A stretch of 64,000 nt of DNA from Candidatus Pristimantibacillus lignocellulolyticus (GTDB taxonomy: Bacteria; Bacillota; Bacilli; Paenibacillales; Paenibacillaceae): contig CP097899.1 of assembly GCA_023639215.1 (NCBI GenBank), forward strand, positions 1,841,001-1,905,000, in the 5' to 3' direction. Below, piece after piece: positions 16,462 to 25,014 of the stretch. The notes under the pieces were generated by a model that saw only the letters and a program-made list of their open reading frames with translations, ran no database searches and was not told the DNA's origin. Position numbers and translations under genes: made by a program. The number at the start of each line of letters is the position of its first letter. Position 1 is the first letter of the stretch.

Positions 16462-18972
16462 ATGCTTGGATTGGTGAAGAAAATATTTGGTGATTTTAAT
16501 GAAAAAGAAGTAAAACGACTAACTAAGATCGTTGAGCAAATAAACGAAATGGAACCACAGTACTTGGCATTATCCGATGAACAACTACAAGCGAAGACCG
16601 GCGAATTCCAAGAGAGAGTTGCTAAAGGTGAAGATCTAACAGATCTATTGCCTGAAGCATTTGCAACTGTACGTGAAGCATCCAAGCGCGTATTGAATAT
16701 GCGCCATTTTGATGTTCAATTACTGGGCGGTATGGTTCTTCATGAAGGTAAGATCGCTGAGATGAAAACAGGTGAAGGTAAAACTCTAGTTGCTACGCTA
16801 CCGGTTTATCTAAATGCTCTTGCCGGAAAAGGCGTACACGTTATTACGGTCAATGGTTACTTGGCAGAACGCGATAGCATATTAATGGGGCAACTATATA
16901 ACTTCCTTGGCTTAACAGTTGGTTGTAACTTACATGGTTTGACGCATGCTCAAAAACAAGAAGCATATGCTTGTGATATTACTTACGGAACGAACAATGA
17001 GTTCGGTTTCGACTACTTGCGTGATAACATGGTTTTATACAAAGAGCAGATGGTTCAACGTCCATTGTTCTTCGCTATTATAGATGAGGTTGACTCGATT
17101 CTAGTCGATGAAGCGCGTACGCCGCTTATTATTTCCGGACAAGCTGCTAAATCTACAGAATTATACGATGCGGCACAACGACTTGTATCTCGTATGGTGC
17201 CAGAAGAAGACTTTACAATAGATATCAAATTAAGAAATGTTATGCTTACTGAAGCTGGTGTTACGAAAGGTGAGCGTGCTTTCGGAATCGAAAATTTATT
17301 CGATCATGCGAACGTTACGATTAACCACCATATCCAACAAGCTTTGAAAGCAAACAATATTATGAAACGTGATGTTGATTACGTTGTTGAAAATGACGAA
17401 GTTATTATCGTTGATGAATTTACTGGTCGTCTAATGGCTGGTCGTCGTTATAGCGATGGTCTACATCAAGCGATTGAAGCGAAAGAAAACTTGAAAGTAC
17501 AGAACGAAAGTATGACACTTGCTACGATAACTTTCCAAAACTACTTCCGTATGTATCGTAAACTAGGCGGTATGACTGGTACAGCTAAAACAGAGGAAGA
17601 AGAGTTCCGTAAAATTTACGGTCTAGATGTTATTCAAGTTCCTACTAACCGTTCTATGATTCGTAAAGATCTTCCCGATGTTGTCTACAAAACAGTTAAA
17701 GGTAAGTTCAAAGCTGTTGTAGAAGAAATCGTTGAACGTCATAAAACGAATCAGCCAGTACTAGTAGGTACAATCTCAATTGAAAACTCTGAAGTGCTTT
17801 CTGAAATGTTGAAACGCCGCGGAGTACAACATAAAGTATTGAATGCAAAGTTCCATGCAGAGGAAGCAGAAATAATTACTCGTGCTGGACAACCAGGTTC
17901 TGTTACGATTGCAACGAATATGGCCGGTCGTGGTACCGATATTTTGCTTGGTGACAATGTTGCTGGTAATGGTGGTCTGCACATTATCGGTACAGAACGT
18001 CATGAGAGCCGTCGTATTGATAATCAGCTACGTGGTCGTGCTGGACGTCAAGGTGACCCAGGTTCTTCTCAATTCTATTTATCACTGGAAGATGAATTAA
18101 TGCGTCGTTTCGGTGCTGAAAATATTATGACAATGATGGATCGTCTAGGTCTTGATGAAGATCAACCTATTGAGAGCCGTATGATTACAAGAGCTGTTGA
18201 ATCTGCTCAAAAACGTGTCGAGGGTAATAACTTTGATACGCGTAAAGTTGTCCTGCAATATGATGATGTAATGAATCAACAACGTGAAGTTATCTACAAA
18301 CAACGTCGTGACATTTTAGAATCTGAAAATATTCGTGATGAAGTTATGAATATGATTAAGCCAGTGATCGAACGTACAGTAGATGCGCATTGTATAGAAG
18401 ATATTCCAGAGGATTGGGATCTACAATCTGTTATTGAGTTCGTGCAAGCGAACTTACTTGATGAAGGTGCTCTTACTCGTGATGATATTTGGGGCAAGGA
18501 AAAATCAGAAATCGTCGATGTTATCTACAATAAAGTTGCAGCGGCATATGATGTTCGTGAGGAGCAATTAGGCGAAACAACAATGCGCGAATTTGAGAAA
18601 GTCGTTGTACTTCGTGCAGTTGATTCCAAATGGATGGATCATATTGATGCAATGGATCAACTCCGTCAAGGTATTCACTTGCGTGCATATGGTGGTACTG
18701 ATCCGCTTCGTGAGTATCAATTCGAAGGATTTGAAATGTTCCACGGCATGGTGGAGAGCATTCAGGAGGAAGTTTCCAAGTATATTATGAAAGCACGTGT
18801 GGAAAGTAATCTTGAACGTCAAGAAGTTGTGAAAGGTCAAACTTCATCAACAAGTGGCGGTGGTGAGGATGCTGTGAAGAAACCAGTTCGCCGTGATGAT
18901 CGTGTTGGCCGTAATGACATGTGTCCTTGCGGTAGTGGTAAGAAATATAAACAATGTCATGGTATGAATTAA
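16462..18972 (+). CDS. secA: Preprotein translocase ATPase SecA
   Basis: This 836-residue motor drives secretory proteins through SecYEG. Walker A is MKTGEGKT at 101-108, Walker B/DEAD-like is DEVDSILVDEARTPL, and the second helicase domain has TNMAGRGTDI and QLRGRAGRQGD. The C-terminus carries the zinc-binding SecB/ribosome tail CPCGSGKKYKQCH, so it is the housekeeping SecA1. One oddity is VNGYLAERD at about 130-138, where most SecA proteins have VNDYLA. The preceding region holds its promoter. prfB follows 42 nt after the stop with no terminator visible, so the two may be cotranscribed. Confidence 0.98.
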   Translation: MLGLVKKIFGDFNEKEVKRLTKIVEQINEMEPQYLALSDEQLQAKTGEFQERVAKGEDLTDLLPEAFATVREASKRVLNMRHFDVQLLGGMVLHEGKIAEMKTGEGKTLVATLPVYLNALAGKGVHVITVNGYLAERDSILMGQLYNFLGLTVGCNLHGLTHAQKQEAYACDITYGTNNEFGFDYLRDNMVLYKEQMVQRPLFFAIIDEVDSILVDEARTPLIISGQAAKSTELYDAAQRLVSRMVPEEDFTIDIKLRNVMLTEAGVTKGERAFGIENLFDHANVTINHHIQQALKANNIMKRDVDYVVENDEVIIVDEFTGRLMAGRRYSDGLHQAIEAKENLKVQNESMTLATITFQNYFRMYRKLGGMTGTAKTEEEEFRKIYGLDVIQVPTNRSMIRKDLPDVVYKTVKGKFKAVVEEIVERHKTNQPVLVGTISIENSEVLSEMLKRRGVQHKVLNAKFHAEEAEIITRAGQPGSVTIATNMAGRGTDILLGDNVAGNGGLHIIGTERHESRRIDNQLRGRAGRQGDPGSSQFYLSLEDELMRRFGAENIMTMMDRLGLDEDQPIESRMITRAVESAQKRVEGNNFDTRKVVLQYDDVMNQQREVIYKQRRDILESENIRDEVMNMIKPVIERTVDAHCIEDIPEDWDLQSVIEFVQANLLDEGALTRDDIWGKEKSEIVDVIYNKVAAAYDVREEQLGETTMREFEKVVVLRAVDSKWMDHIDAMDQLRQGIHLRAYGGTDPLREYQFEGFEMFHGMVESIQEEVSKYIMKARVESNLERQEVVKGQTSSTSGGGEDAVKKPVRRDDRVGRNDMCPCGSGKKYKQCHGMN

Positions 18973-19014
18973 TATCTTAGGACAAGAACAATAGTTTGAG
19001 GTGAATGTATTTCT

Positions 19015-20122
19015 ATGTTAGATGTTACTTTAAAGCAAGATTTACGTGAAATAGCTAATCGATTACAGACACTTAGGGGGTCTCTTTGACTTAGAGCTAA
19101 AGCATGATATTATTGCTAACTTTGAGGAAAAGATGTCTATGCCAGATTTCTGGGATGACAATACACGCGCGCAAAGCGTGATCTCTGAATTGAACGCTGT
19201 AAAATCGGTAGTTGAAGATTACAATAGCTTTGAAACTACTCATCAAGAGTTAATGATGATACTAGAGCTTGTAGAGGAAGACGAAGATGAAGATATGGTA
19301 GCTGAACTAACGCAAGGTTTAGCTGCTCTTCAAGAGAAACTTTCTGCCTATGAACTACAGTTATTATTGAATCAACCTTATGATAAATTGAACGCTATAT
19401 TAGAGTTGCATCCAGGAGCTGGTGGTACCGAGTCGCAAGATTGGGGTCTAATGCTTTATCGTATGTATACTCGTTGGGCTGAGAAGCGCGGCTTCAAAGT
19501 TGAATTACTGGACTATCTACCAGGCGATGAAGCGGGTATTAAGAGCGTAAGCATACTAGTTAAAGGATTTAACGCCTATGGATACTTGAAAGCAGAGAAG
19601 GGTGTTCATCGATTAGTTCGAATCTCACCATTCGATTCTGCTGGTCGTCGTCATACTTCATTTGCATCTTGTGATGTCGTTCCAGAAATTGATGATACGA
19701 TTGAAATAGAGATTCGTTCGGAAGATTTGAAAGTTGATACGTACCGTGCAAGTGGTGCAGGTGGTCAGCATGTCAATAAGACCGAATCAGCTATACGTAT
19801 CACGCATATTCCCTCTGGAATTATAGTAGCCTGTCAGCAAGAACGTTCTCAAATTGCGAACCGTGATCGTGCTATGAAGACTTTACGTTCCAAGTTATAT
19901 GAGCGTAAAATTGAAGAGCAGATGAAGGAGCTTGCAGAGATCCGCGGTGATCAATCCGACATTGCATGGGGAAGTCAAATTCGTTCTTATGTGTTCCATC
20001 CCTATAGCATGGTTAAAGATCATCGTACATCTGTTGAAACGGGTAACGTTAATGCAGTAATGGATGGCGATATTGATATGTTTATTGATGGCTATTTACG
20101 CAATCAAATTCGTCAAAAGTAA
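19015..20122 (+). CDS. prfB: Peptide chain release factor 2, programmed +1 frameshift
   Basis: The reading frame is split: ATG 19015 to codon CTT 19084-19086 (24 residues), then a +1 shift over the T at 19087, then GAC from 19088 to the stop at 20120-20122 (368 residues in all). The shift site is CTT-TGA-C with the SD-like AGGGGG at 19075-19080 upstream, as in the classic RF2 autoregulation: low RF2 lets the ribosome shift past UGA. The second part has the SPF anticodon-like tripeptide in ISPFDSAGRR and the GGQ catalytic motif in GAGGQHVNK. RF2 releases peptides at UAA and UGA. It is not a pseudogene. Confidence 0.97.
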
Positions 20123-20137
20123 TAAACATATATGCTC

Positions 20138-20177
20138 GGAGAGTTTTTACACAATGGTGTAGAAGCTCTCCTTTTTT
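20138..20177 (+). terminator. Terminator of secA-prfB
   Basis: GGAGAGTTTTTACAC (20138-20152) pairs, with two G-U pairs, with GTGTAGAAGCTCTCC (20157-20171), followed by six T residues. Confidence 0.92.
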
Positions 20178-20203
20178 ACATAAGAAAGGTTGGTCTACAC
20201 GCC

Positions 20204-21082
20204 ATGAAACAACAAACGAGAAAAGCCGCGAAATATTCACTTTCTCCTTCTATGCAAATCGCATGGAATATCGTTCAAGTACTTATAGGTTCATTCATCT
20301 TGGCGTTGAGTTTTAATTTGTTCCTCTTGCCGAATGGTATAGCATCCGGAGGCGTATCAGGAATTTCTATCCTCGTAGAAAGGCAGTTACAGATTCCACC
20401 AGCAGTTACACAATGGGCGCTAAATATACCTTTATTTATTGCGGCTATTTGGCTACTAGGTAAGAAATTTGGTGCTAAGTCGATATTAGGTTCTACTGTA
20501 TTTCCTTTGTTCGTACTTCTTACTTCTCATTTCCCCGCACCTACTGATAATCCAATACTTGCTTCCATCTATGGTGGTATTGGTGTAGGGATTGGACTTG
20601 CGATCGTTTATCGAGGTGGAGGTTCAACCGGGGGATTAGATCTTGCTTCCCAAATGTTACATAGATTAACGGGTATTCCTTATAATCTTGCGGTCGTTTG
20701 TTTTGATGGAGCAGTCATTATTGCTGCTGCGATAATCATTTCTCCTGAGTTATCACTCTATGCGCTAATTTCACTATTTGTAACGAGTAAAAGTATCGAC
20801 TTTGTGCAAAATGGACTACAGTTATCAAAGGTAGCTTTTATTATAAGCGAGCAAACAGAGCAATTAGAACAAGCGATATTGCAAGATCTTAATCGTGGTT
20901 TGACGAAATTAGAGGGTACCGGCGGATATACAGGTAACCCACGTAATGTCATTATGGTTGTTGTGGCACAGAATGAAGTATCCAAGTTGAAAAGAACTGT
21001 AGCAAAGCTTGATCCTACAGCATTTATCATTATAAGTAATACAGGTGAAGTGCTTGGTGAAGGGTTTAAATCTTACCAATAA
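20204..21082 (+). CDS. YitT-family membrane protein (DUF161 + DUF2179)
   Basis: The 292-residue protein has about five or six membrane segments in its first 200 residues (for example WNIVQVLIGSFILAL, GGIGVGIGLAIVY, AVVCFDGAVIIAAAIII), including the glycine-rich GGGSTGGLD loop of the family. A soluble DUF2179 domain of about 80 residues follows. Its function is not known. ATG 20204 is chosen because a longer in-frame start at 20132 lies within and before the prfB terminator. The nearest SD-like element (AAGAAAGG) is a little far, so expression may be weak. Confidence 0.88.
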   Translation: MKQQTRKAAKYSLSPSMQIAWNIVQVLIGSFILALSFNLFLLPNGIASGGVSGISILVERQLQIPPAVTQWALNIPLFIAAIWLLGKKFGAKSILGSTVFPLFVLLTSHFPAPTDNPILASIYGGIGVGIGLAIVYRGGGSTGGLDLASQMLHRLTGIPYNLAVVCFDGAVIIAAAIIISPELSLYALISLFVTSKSIDFVQNGLQLSKVAFIISEQTEQLEQAILQDLNRGLTKLEGTGGYTGNPRNVIMVVVAQNEVSKLKRTVAKLDPTAFIIISNTGEVLGEGFKSYQ

Positions 21083-21120
21083 TTGAAGCGGAACAGGGTG
21101 TATATATCCATTAATATACG

Positions 21121-21149
21121 TTGAATTTTTATGAATACGGATGTATAAT
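21121..21149 (+). promoter_or_regulatory. argC promoter with overlapping ARG box
   Basis: TTGAAT (21121-21126) and TATAAT (21144-21149) are exactly 17 nt apart. The -35 is part of TTGAATTTTTATGAAT, which matches the ArgR/AhrC half-site pattern TGAATWWWWATTCA at 12 of 14 positions. Arginine-bound ArgR would therefore cover the -35 and repress the arg genes. Confidence 0.65.
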
Positions 21150-21307
21150 AATACAGTAATAAGCATATTCTCTTTCATACCGATATAATGTAAAATAAAG
21201 TGTTGGGTAAATTTGGGTCATCTTTAAGAAGTTGTTCAAACGGCTTAGTTGAAGATGAAAATATAGATGAGATCTACATAAATAGTAACTAGAGGGGAAG
21301 CGGTAAT

Positions 21308-22357
21308 ATGAGTAAGAAGCTAGGTATTGCAATTGTTGGGTCTACAGGATATGGCGGAGTTGAATTAATGCGTCTGCTACACTCTCATCCCAATGTTGAA
21401 ATTACATCTGTCATATCTTCGTCCAGTGCAGGTACGAAAGTAACAGAAGGTTATCCTCATCTGCAAGGTATTCGTGAAGAACTGCTTGATGATGTGAATC
21501 CGGAACTAATTAAGCAAAAAGCAGATATTGTATTTTTGGCAACACCAGCCGGAGTAGCTTCAAAGCTTGCGCCTCAATATTTAGAAGTTGGTTTAAAAGT
21601 TATTGACCTGTCTGGTGATTTCCGTATTAAAGATCGTGATGTATATGAAGAGTGGTATCAGAAGCCGGCAGCAGAACAAGAACATCTTGATCAGGCGGTA
21701 TTTGGACTTTCTGAAATATACGGTGAGCAAGTGAAGGATGCACCGTTTATTTCAAATCCAGGATGTTTCCCGACTGCTACTTTATTAGGACTTATTCCAG
21801 CACTTCAAGCGAACTTAATTGATCATTCTTCTATTATTATTGATGCCAAATCTGGTGTCTCTGGTGCTGGTCGTGGTGCTTCAGTAGCGAACCATTATGC
21901 AGAATTGAATGAAAACTTTAAAGCTTATAAAGTTAATAAACATCAACATATTCCGGAAGTTGAAATGGTACTTAGTCAAATCGTAAACGAACCTGTTACG
22001 GTTACATTCACGACGCATCTCGTTCCAATGACTCGTGGTATTCTTTCAACGATGTATGCAAAGCTGAAAAGTGATGTTACGGAGCAAGATCTTATTGATT
22101 TATATGAACAATATTATGAAGGTCGTTCATTCGTACGTATTCGTCCTGAAGGAAAATGGCCAGCAACAAAAGAAGTCTGGGGATCTAATTATTGTGATAT
22201 TGGTTTCTCTATTGATAGACGTACGAATCGTGTAACGATTATCTCTGTTATTGATAACTTAGTTAAAGGTGCAGCAGGTCAAGCGATTCAAAATATGAAT
22301 TTGATGATGGGGTGGGATGAACAACTAGGCCTACAATTCGTTCCAGTCTACCCTTAA
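21308..22357 (+). CDS. argC: N-acetyl-gamma-glutamyl-phosphate reductase
   Basis: This 349-residue NADPH-dependent enzyme makes N-acetylglutamate semialdehyde in arginine synthesis. The Rossmann motif IVGSTGYGGVELMRLL is at the N-terminus and the catalytic cysteine lies in SNPGCFPTATLLG. It is the first gene of argC-J-B-D-F-G-H. A promoter with an ARG box lies about 160 nt upstream. A TCATCTT/AAGATGA hairpin sits in the leader around 21218-21260, and GAGGGG precedes the ATG. Confidence 0.97.
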   Translation: MSKKLGIAIVGSTGYGGVELMRLLHSHPNVEITSVISSSSAGTKVTEGYPHLQGIREELLDDVNPELIKQKADIVFLATPAGVASKLAPQYLEVGLKVIDLSGDFRIKDRDVYEEWYQKPAAEQEHLDQAVFGLSEIYGEQVKDAPFISNPGCFPTATLLGLIPALQANLIDHSSIIIDAKSGVSGAGRGASVANHYAELNENFKAYKVNKHQHIPEVEMVLSQIVNEPVTVTFTTHLVPMTRGILSTMYAKLKSDVTEQDLIDLYEQYYEGRSFVRIRPEGKWPATKEVWGSNYCDIGFSIDRRTNRVTIISVIDNLVKGAAGQAIQNMNLMMGWDEQLGLQFVPVYP

Positions 22358-22362
22358 GAGGA

Positions 22363-22534
22363 AGTTCAAAAAGCGGACTTTGATAACGATGTGATACGCT
22401 GTAGCTTAGTCGGCATCGAATATGAAGCGAACTTGGGAAGTCCGGTACGCATGTACCAATAACGTACATTTTCGTTTCCTCCTTCCACAAGTAGCGCTCC
22501 ATCTTCTCGGTTCTGAAAGCCCGCTTTTTGAACT
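22363..22534 (+). repeat. Palindromic repeat, copy A (full, + orientation)
   Basis: A 172-bp element between argC and argJ. Arms GTTCAAAAAGCGGACTTT and AAAGCCCGCTTTTTGAAC are complementary over 18 bp. The core holds GATAACGATG near the left arm, a GTAC-rich centre, and CATCTTCTCGG near the right arm. These are the landmarks used to orient all other copies. It starts 5 nt after the argC stop codon. Confidence 0.9.
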
Positions 22535-22548
22535 CTCATTAGAATTAG

Positions 22549-22614
22549 AAGCTCAAAAATCGGACTTTAATAACGATGTAATACGCTGTAGCTTAGTCGA
22601 CATCGAATATGAAG
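22549..22614 (+). repeat. Palindromic repeat, half copy A2
   Basis: This copy repeats only the left half of copy A (arm GCTCAAAAATCGGACTTT, then AATAACGATG and the TAGCTTAGTCG segment) in the same orientation, 14 nt after copy A, and then stops. It lies ahead of argJ. Confidence 0.85.
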
Positions 22615-22692
22615 AAAAATATTATAATTACGTAGTAATACCTCAAATATAAATCAATAGTTTAATAGCATATTTAGGAGGATAAGATCGAG

Positions 22693-23934
22693 ATGGTAGA
22701 GGAACAGAACGAAGCTTTATTTACTATTATTCAAGAAGGCTCAGTAACATCGCCTCAAGGTTTTGTAGCAGGTGGTTTGCATTGTGGTTTGAAGAAAACA
22801 GATCGTCATGATCTAGGTGCTATTGTATGCGAAGTACCAGCTACGGCAGCTGCGGTATATACAACCAATGTATTTCAAGCAGCACCTATTAAAGTAACTC
22901 GCGAAAGTATTGCTAGCAAAGGTACGCTTCGTGCGATGATCGTGAATAGCGGTAACGCCAATGCTTGTACGGGAGATCAAGGCGAAGCAGATGCATTTGA
23001 AATGCGTAATCGTTTTGCAGAGCAAATTGGCGTAGATGCAGATCAAGTTGCTGTTGCTTCCACTGGAGTTATTGGTGAGTTATTGAAAATGGATAAAGTG
23101 CGTTCTGGTATAGATAAACTTCCAAGTCTATTAGAAAAAAGCGATAAAGGTGCTGAAGATTTCAGCCAAGCAATTTTAACAACGGATCTTGTGAAGAAGA
23201 CGATTTGTGTTGAGCTAGAAGTCGATGGCAAACTAGTGAAAATTGCTGGAGCGGCAAAAGGATCTGGTATGATTCATCCGAATATGGCAACTATGCTTGG
23301 TTTCGTAACGACGGATGCTAATATTAGCTCAACGGCTCTACATCAACTATTACGCGAAGCTACTGATTTGAGCTTTAATATGATTACTGTTGATGGTGAT
23401 ACTTCTACGAATGATATGTTAGTCGCTATGGCAAGTGGTCTTGCAGCTCATACTGAACTAACTGAAGCTCATCCTGCATGGGCAGCTTTCAAAGCAGCTC
23501 TTACTCATGTATGTGTTGTACTAGCAAAAGCTATTGCACGTGATGGTGAGGGTGCTACGAAGTTAGTTGAGGTTCGTGTTGAAGGAGCAGTCAATGATTT
23601 TGCAGCTCAAGCAATCGCAAAAACAGTTATTGGTTCGTCTTTAGTGAAATCTGCCGTATTTGGAGCAGATGCAAACTGGGGACGTATTATTGCCGCTGTA
23701 GGTCGTGCAGGTCAACCGGTTGATCCTGCAACTGTAGATATCGCGCTAGGTTCCATTGTTACGCTAGAACAATCACGTCCTGTAGCATTCGATGAGGAAG
23801 CTGCCCTGCAATATCTTAAGGGAGACATAGTTGTGATTTCTGTTAATTTAAATATGGATAACGGTAAAGCAGTAGCATGGGGTTGCGACTTGACCTACGA
23901 TTATGTACGTATTAATGCTGCTTACCGCACATAG
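22693..23934 (+). CDS. argJ: Bifunctional glutamate N-acetyltransferase/amino-acid acetyltransferase
   Basis: The 413-residue ArgJ moves the acetyl group from N-acetylornithine back to glutamate and may also use acetyl-CoA. Like all ArgJ proteins it should self-cleave before the nucleophile Thr in HPNMATMLG, giving alpha and beta chains. The segment KGSGMIHPNMAT marks the site, and NWGRIIAAVGRAG is a family signature near the C-terminus. ATG 22693 follows TTTAGGAGG with 11-nt spacing. Because ArgJ recycles acetyl groups, no argE is required in this cluster, and none is seen. Confidence 0.96.
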   Translation: MVEEQNEALFTIIQEGSVTSPQGFVAGGLHCGLKKTDRHDLGAIVCEVPATAAAVYTTNVFQAAPIKVTRESIASKGTLRAMIVNSGNANACTGDQGEADAFEMRNRFAEQIGVDADQVAVASTGVIGELLKMDKVRSGIDKLPSLLEKSDKGAEDFSQAILTTDLVKKTICVELEVDGKLVKIAGAAKGSGMIHPNMATMLGFVTTDANISSTALHQLLREATDLSFNMITVDGDTSTNDMLVAMASGLAAHTELTEAHPAWAAFKAALTHVCVVLAKAIARDGEGATKLVEVRVEGAVNDFAAQAIAKTVIGSSLVKSAVFGADANWGRIIAAVGRAGQPVDPATVDIALGSIVTLEQSRPVAFDEEAALQYLKGDIVVISVNLNMDNGKAVAWGCDLTYDYVRINAAYRT

Positions 23935-23938
23935 ATGT

Positions 23939-24109
23939 AGTTCAAAAAGCAGGCTTTGATAACGATGAGTATACTAATGCAGAATACTCGACGTCGAAGA
24001 TGCCATTCATCGCTAGCTGTGGTGCTCGTGTACCAAGTACGTACACTCCGCTCCTCGCGTCACTAGCTTCATGGTATCTTCTCGGTTCTGAAAGCCCACT
24101 TTTTGGAAC
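23939..24109 (+). repeat. Palindromic repeat, copy B (full, + orientation)
   Basis: A 171-bp element between argJ and argB, starting 4 nt after the argJ stop. Arms GTTCAAAAAGCAGGCTTT and AAAGCCCACTTTTTGGAAC are complementary, with one bulged G. The core contains a perfect TCGACGTCGA palindrome and the GTACCAAGTACGTAC centre. Confidence 0.9.
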
Positions 24110-24150
24110 CTTGATAGGAAGATGCAGTTAATAATGTGGAGGAAAAGGAT

Positions 24151-24939
24151 ATGACTAAGCAACGTTTTGTAATGAAATGTGGTGGAAGTACGTTAGCGGC
24201 TCTACCAAATCGATTTTTTGAAGAATTGCGTGACCTACAAGCTTCTGGAGTAGCACCTGTTATTGTTCATGGTGGTGGCCCAGCAATTTCAGAAACGCTA
24301 GAAAAGTTAGGGATTGAAACAGAGTTTGTCCAAGGTTTACGTAAAACTAGTGATGAAGTACTTGATGTTGTCGAGATGGTACTTGCAGGACGAATTAACA
24401 AAGAAATCGTTCGTAAGATGGAAATGAATGGCGCAAGGACATTAGGACTTTCTGGTGTGGATGGCATGCTTATTGGGGCGAAGCCTGTAGCTAACAGTGC
24501 TGAGATCGGATTCGTTGGTGATGTAACGGAAGTGAATGCTTCTCTAATCGAAGGTGTTATGAGGATGGGATATATTCCTGTGATTGCACCGATTGGTATC
24601 GACCGAAGTGGTCAGCGCTATAATATTAATGCAGATACAGCAGCAGGAGCAGTTGCTTCTCATCTAGGTGTAGAGCGAATGATCGTTGTTACTGATGTGC
24701 CAGGTATTATGAAGACTGTTGATGGACAGAAAGTAACGCTACCTTCGGTAACAGTTGCTGAGATAGAAGCAATGATTACTAGTGGTGAAATATATGGTGG
24801 CATGATTCCTAAAGTACGTGCTGCGATTCAATGTATACAAGGTAAAGTACAAGAAGTCGTTATTGTAAGTGGTCAAGTTGAAGGAGTTCTTACTCAGGCT
24901 GTTACAACAGGCGGAGTGGGAACTGTTATTAAGCAATAG
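24151..24939 (+). CDS. argB: Acetylglutamate kinase
   Basis: The 262-residue amino-acid kinase phosphorylates N-acetylglutamate, normally the feedback-controlled step. The N-terminal FVMKCGGSTLA holds the ATP-phosphate lysine, HGGGPAISETL binds substrate, and NINADTAAGAVASHLG is the family signature. ATG 24151 is chosen because GGAGG at 24138-24142 lies 8 nt upstream; a GTG at 24136 overlaps that site. The protein lacks the long N-terminal helix of arginine-inhibited hexameric forms, so feedback inhibition by arginine is less certain. Confidence 0.95.
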   Translation: MTKQRFVMKCGGSTLAALPNRFFEELRDLQASGVAPVIVHGGGPAISETLEKLGIETEFVQGLRKTSDEVLDVVEMVLAGRINKEIVRKMEMNGARTLGLSGVDGMLIGAKPVANSAEIGFVGDVTEVNASLIEGVMRMGYIPVIAPIGIDRSGQRYNINADTAAGAVASHLGVERMIVVTDVPGIMKTVDGQKVTLPSVTVAEIEAMITSGEIYGGMIPKVRAAIQCIQGKVQEVVIVSGQVEGVLTQAVTTGGVGTVIKQ

Positions 24940-24941
24940 GG

Positions 24942-25014
24942 ATGCTTTCGATGCTACTTTTTATAGCAGCGAAGTATTCCAAGTAGTTAATAAAAAGTTT
25001 TAGGAGTGTTTAAC
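24942..25014 (+). promoter_or_regulatory. Two-stem leader motif (copy i) before argD
   Basis: Stem B is ACTTTTTAT (24956-24964) with ATAAAAAGT (24990-24998), perfect over 9 bp and followed at once by TTTAGGAGTG and the start codon. Stem A, ATGCTTTCGATGCT (24942-24955) with AGCAGCGAAGTAT (24965-24977), overlaps it in an interleaved way. It is one of six copies in the window. Confidence 0.7.

Noticed and set aside
19015..19132. prfB as a truncated or frameshifted pseudogene
   Set aside because: The in-frame TGA lies in the canonical RF2 shift site with an SD-like AGGGGG, and the rest of the gene is intact.
20132..20203. Longer YitT N-terminus from 20132
   Set aside because: That stretch is the prfB terminator hairpin and T-tract.
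21218..21307. T-box or arginine riboswitch before argC
   Set aside because: No T-box sequence (AGGGTGGNACCGCG-like) or specifier stem is visible; only a simple hairpin is present.
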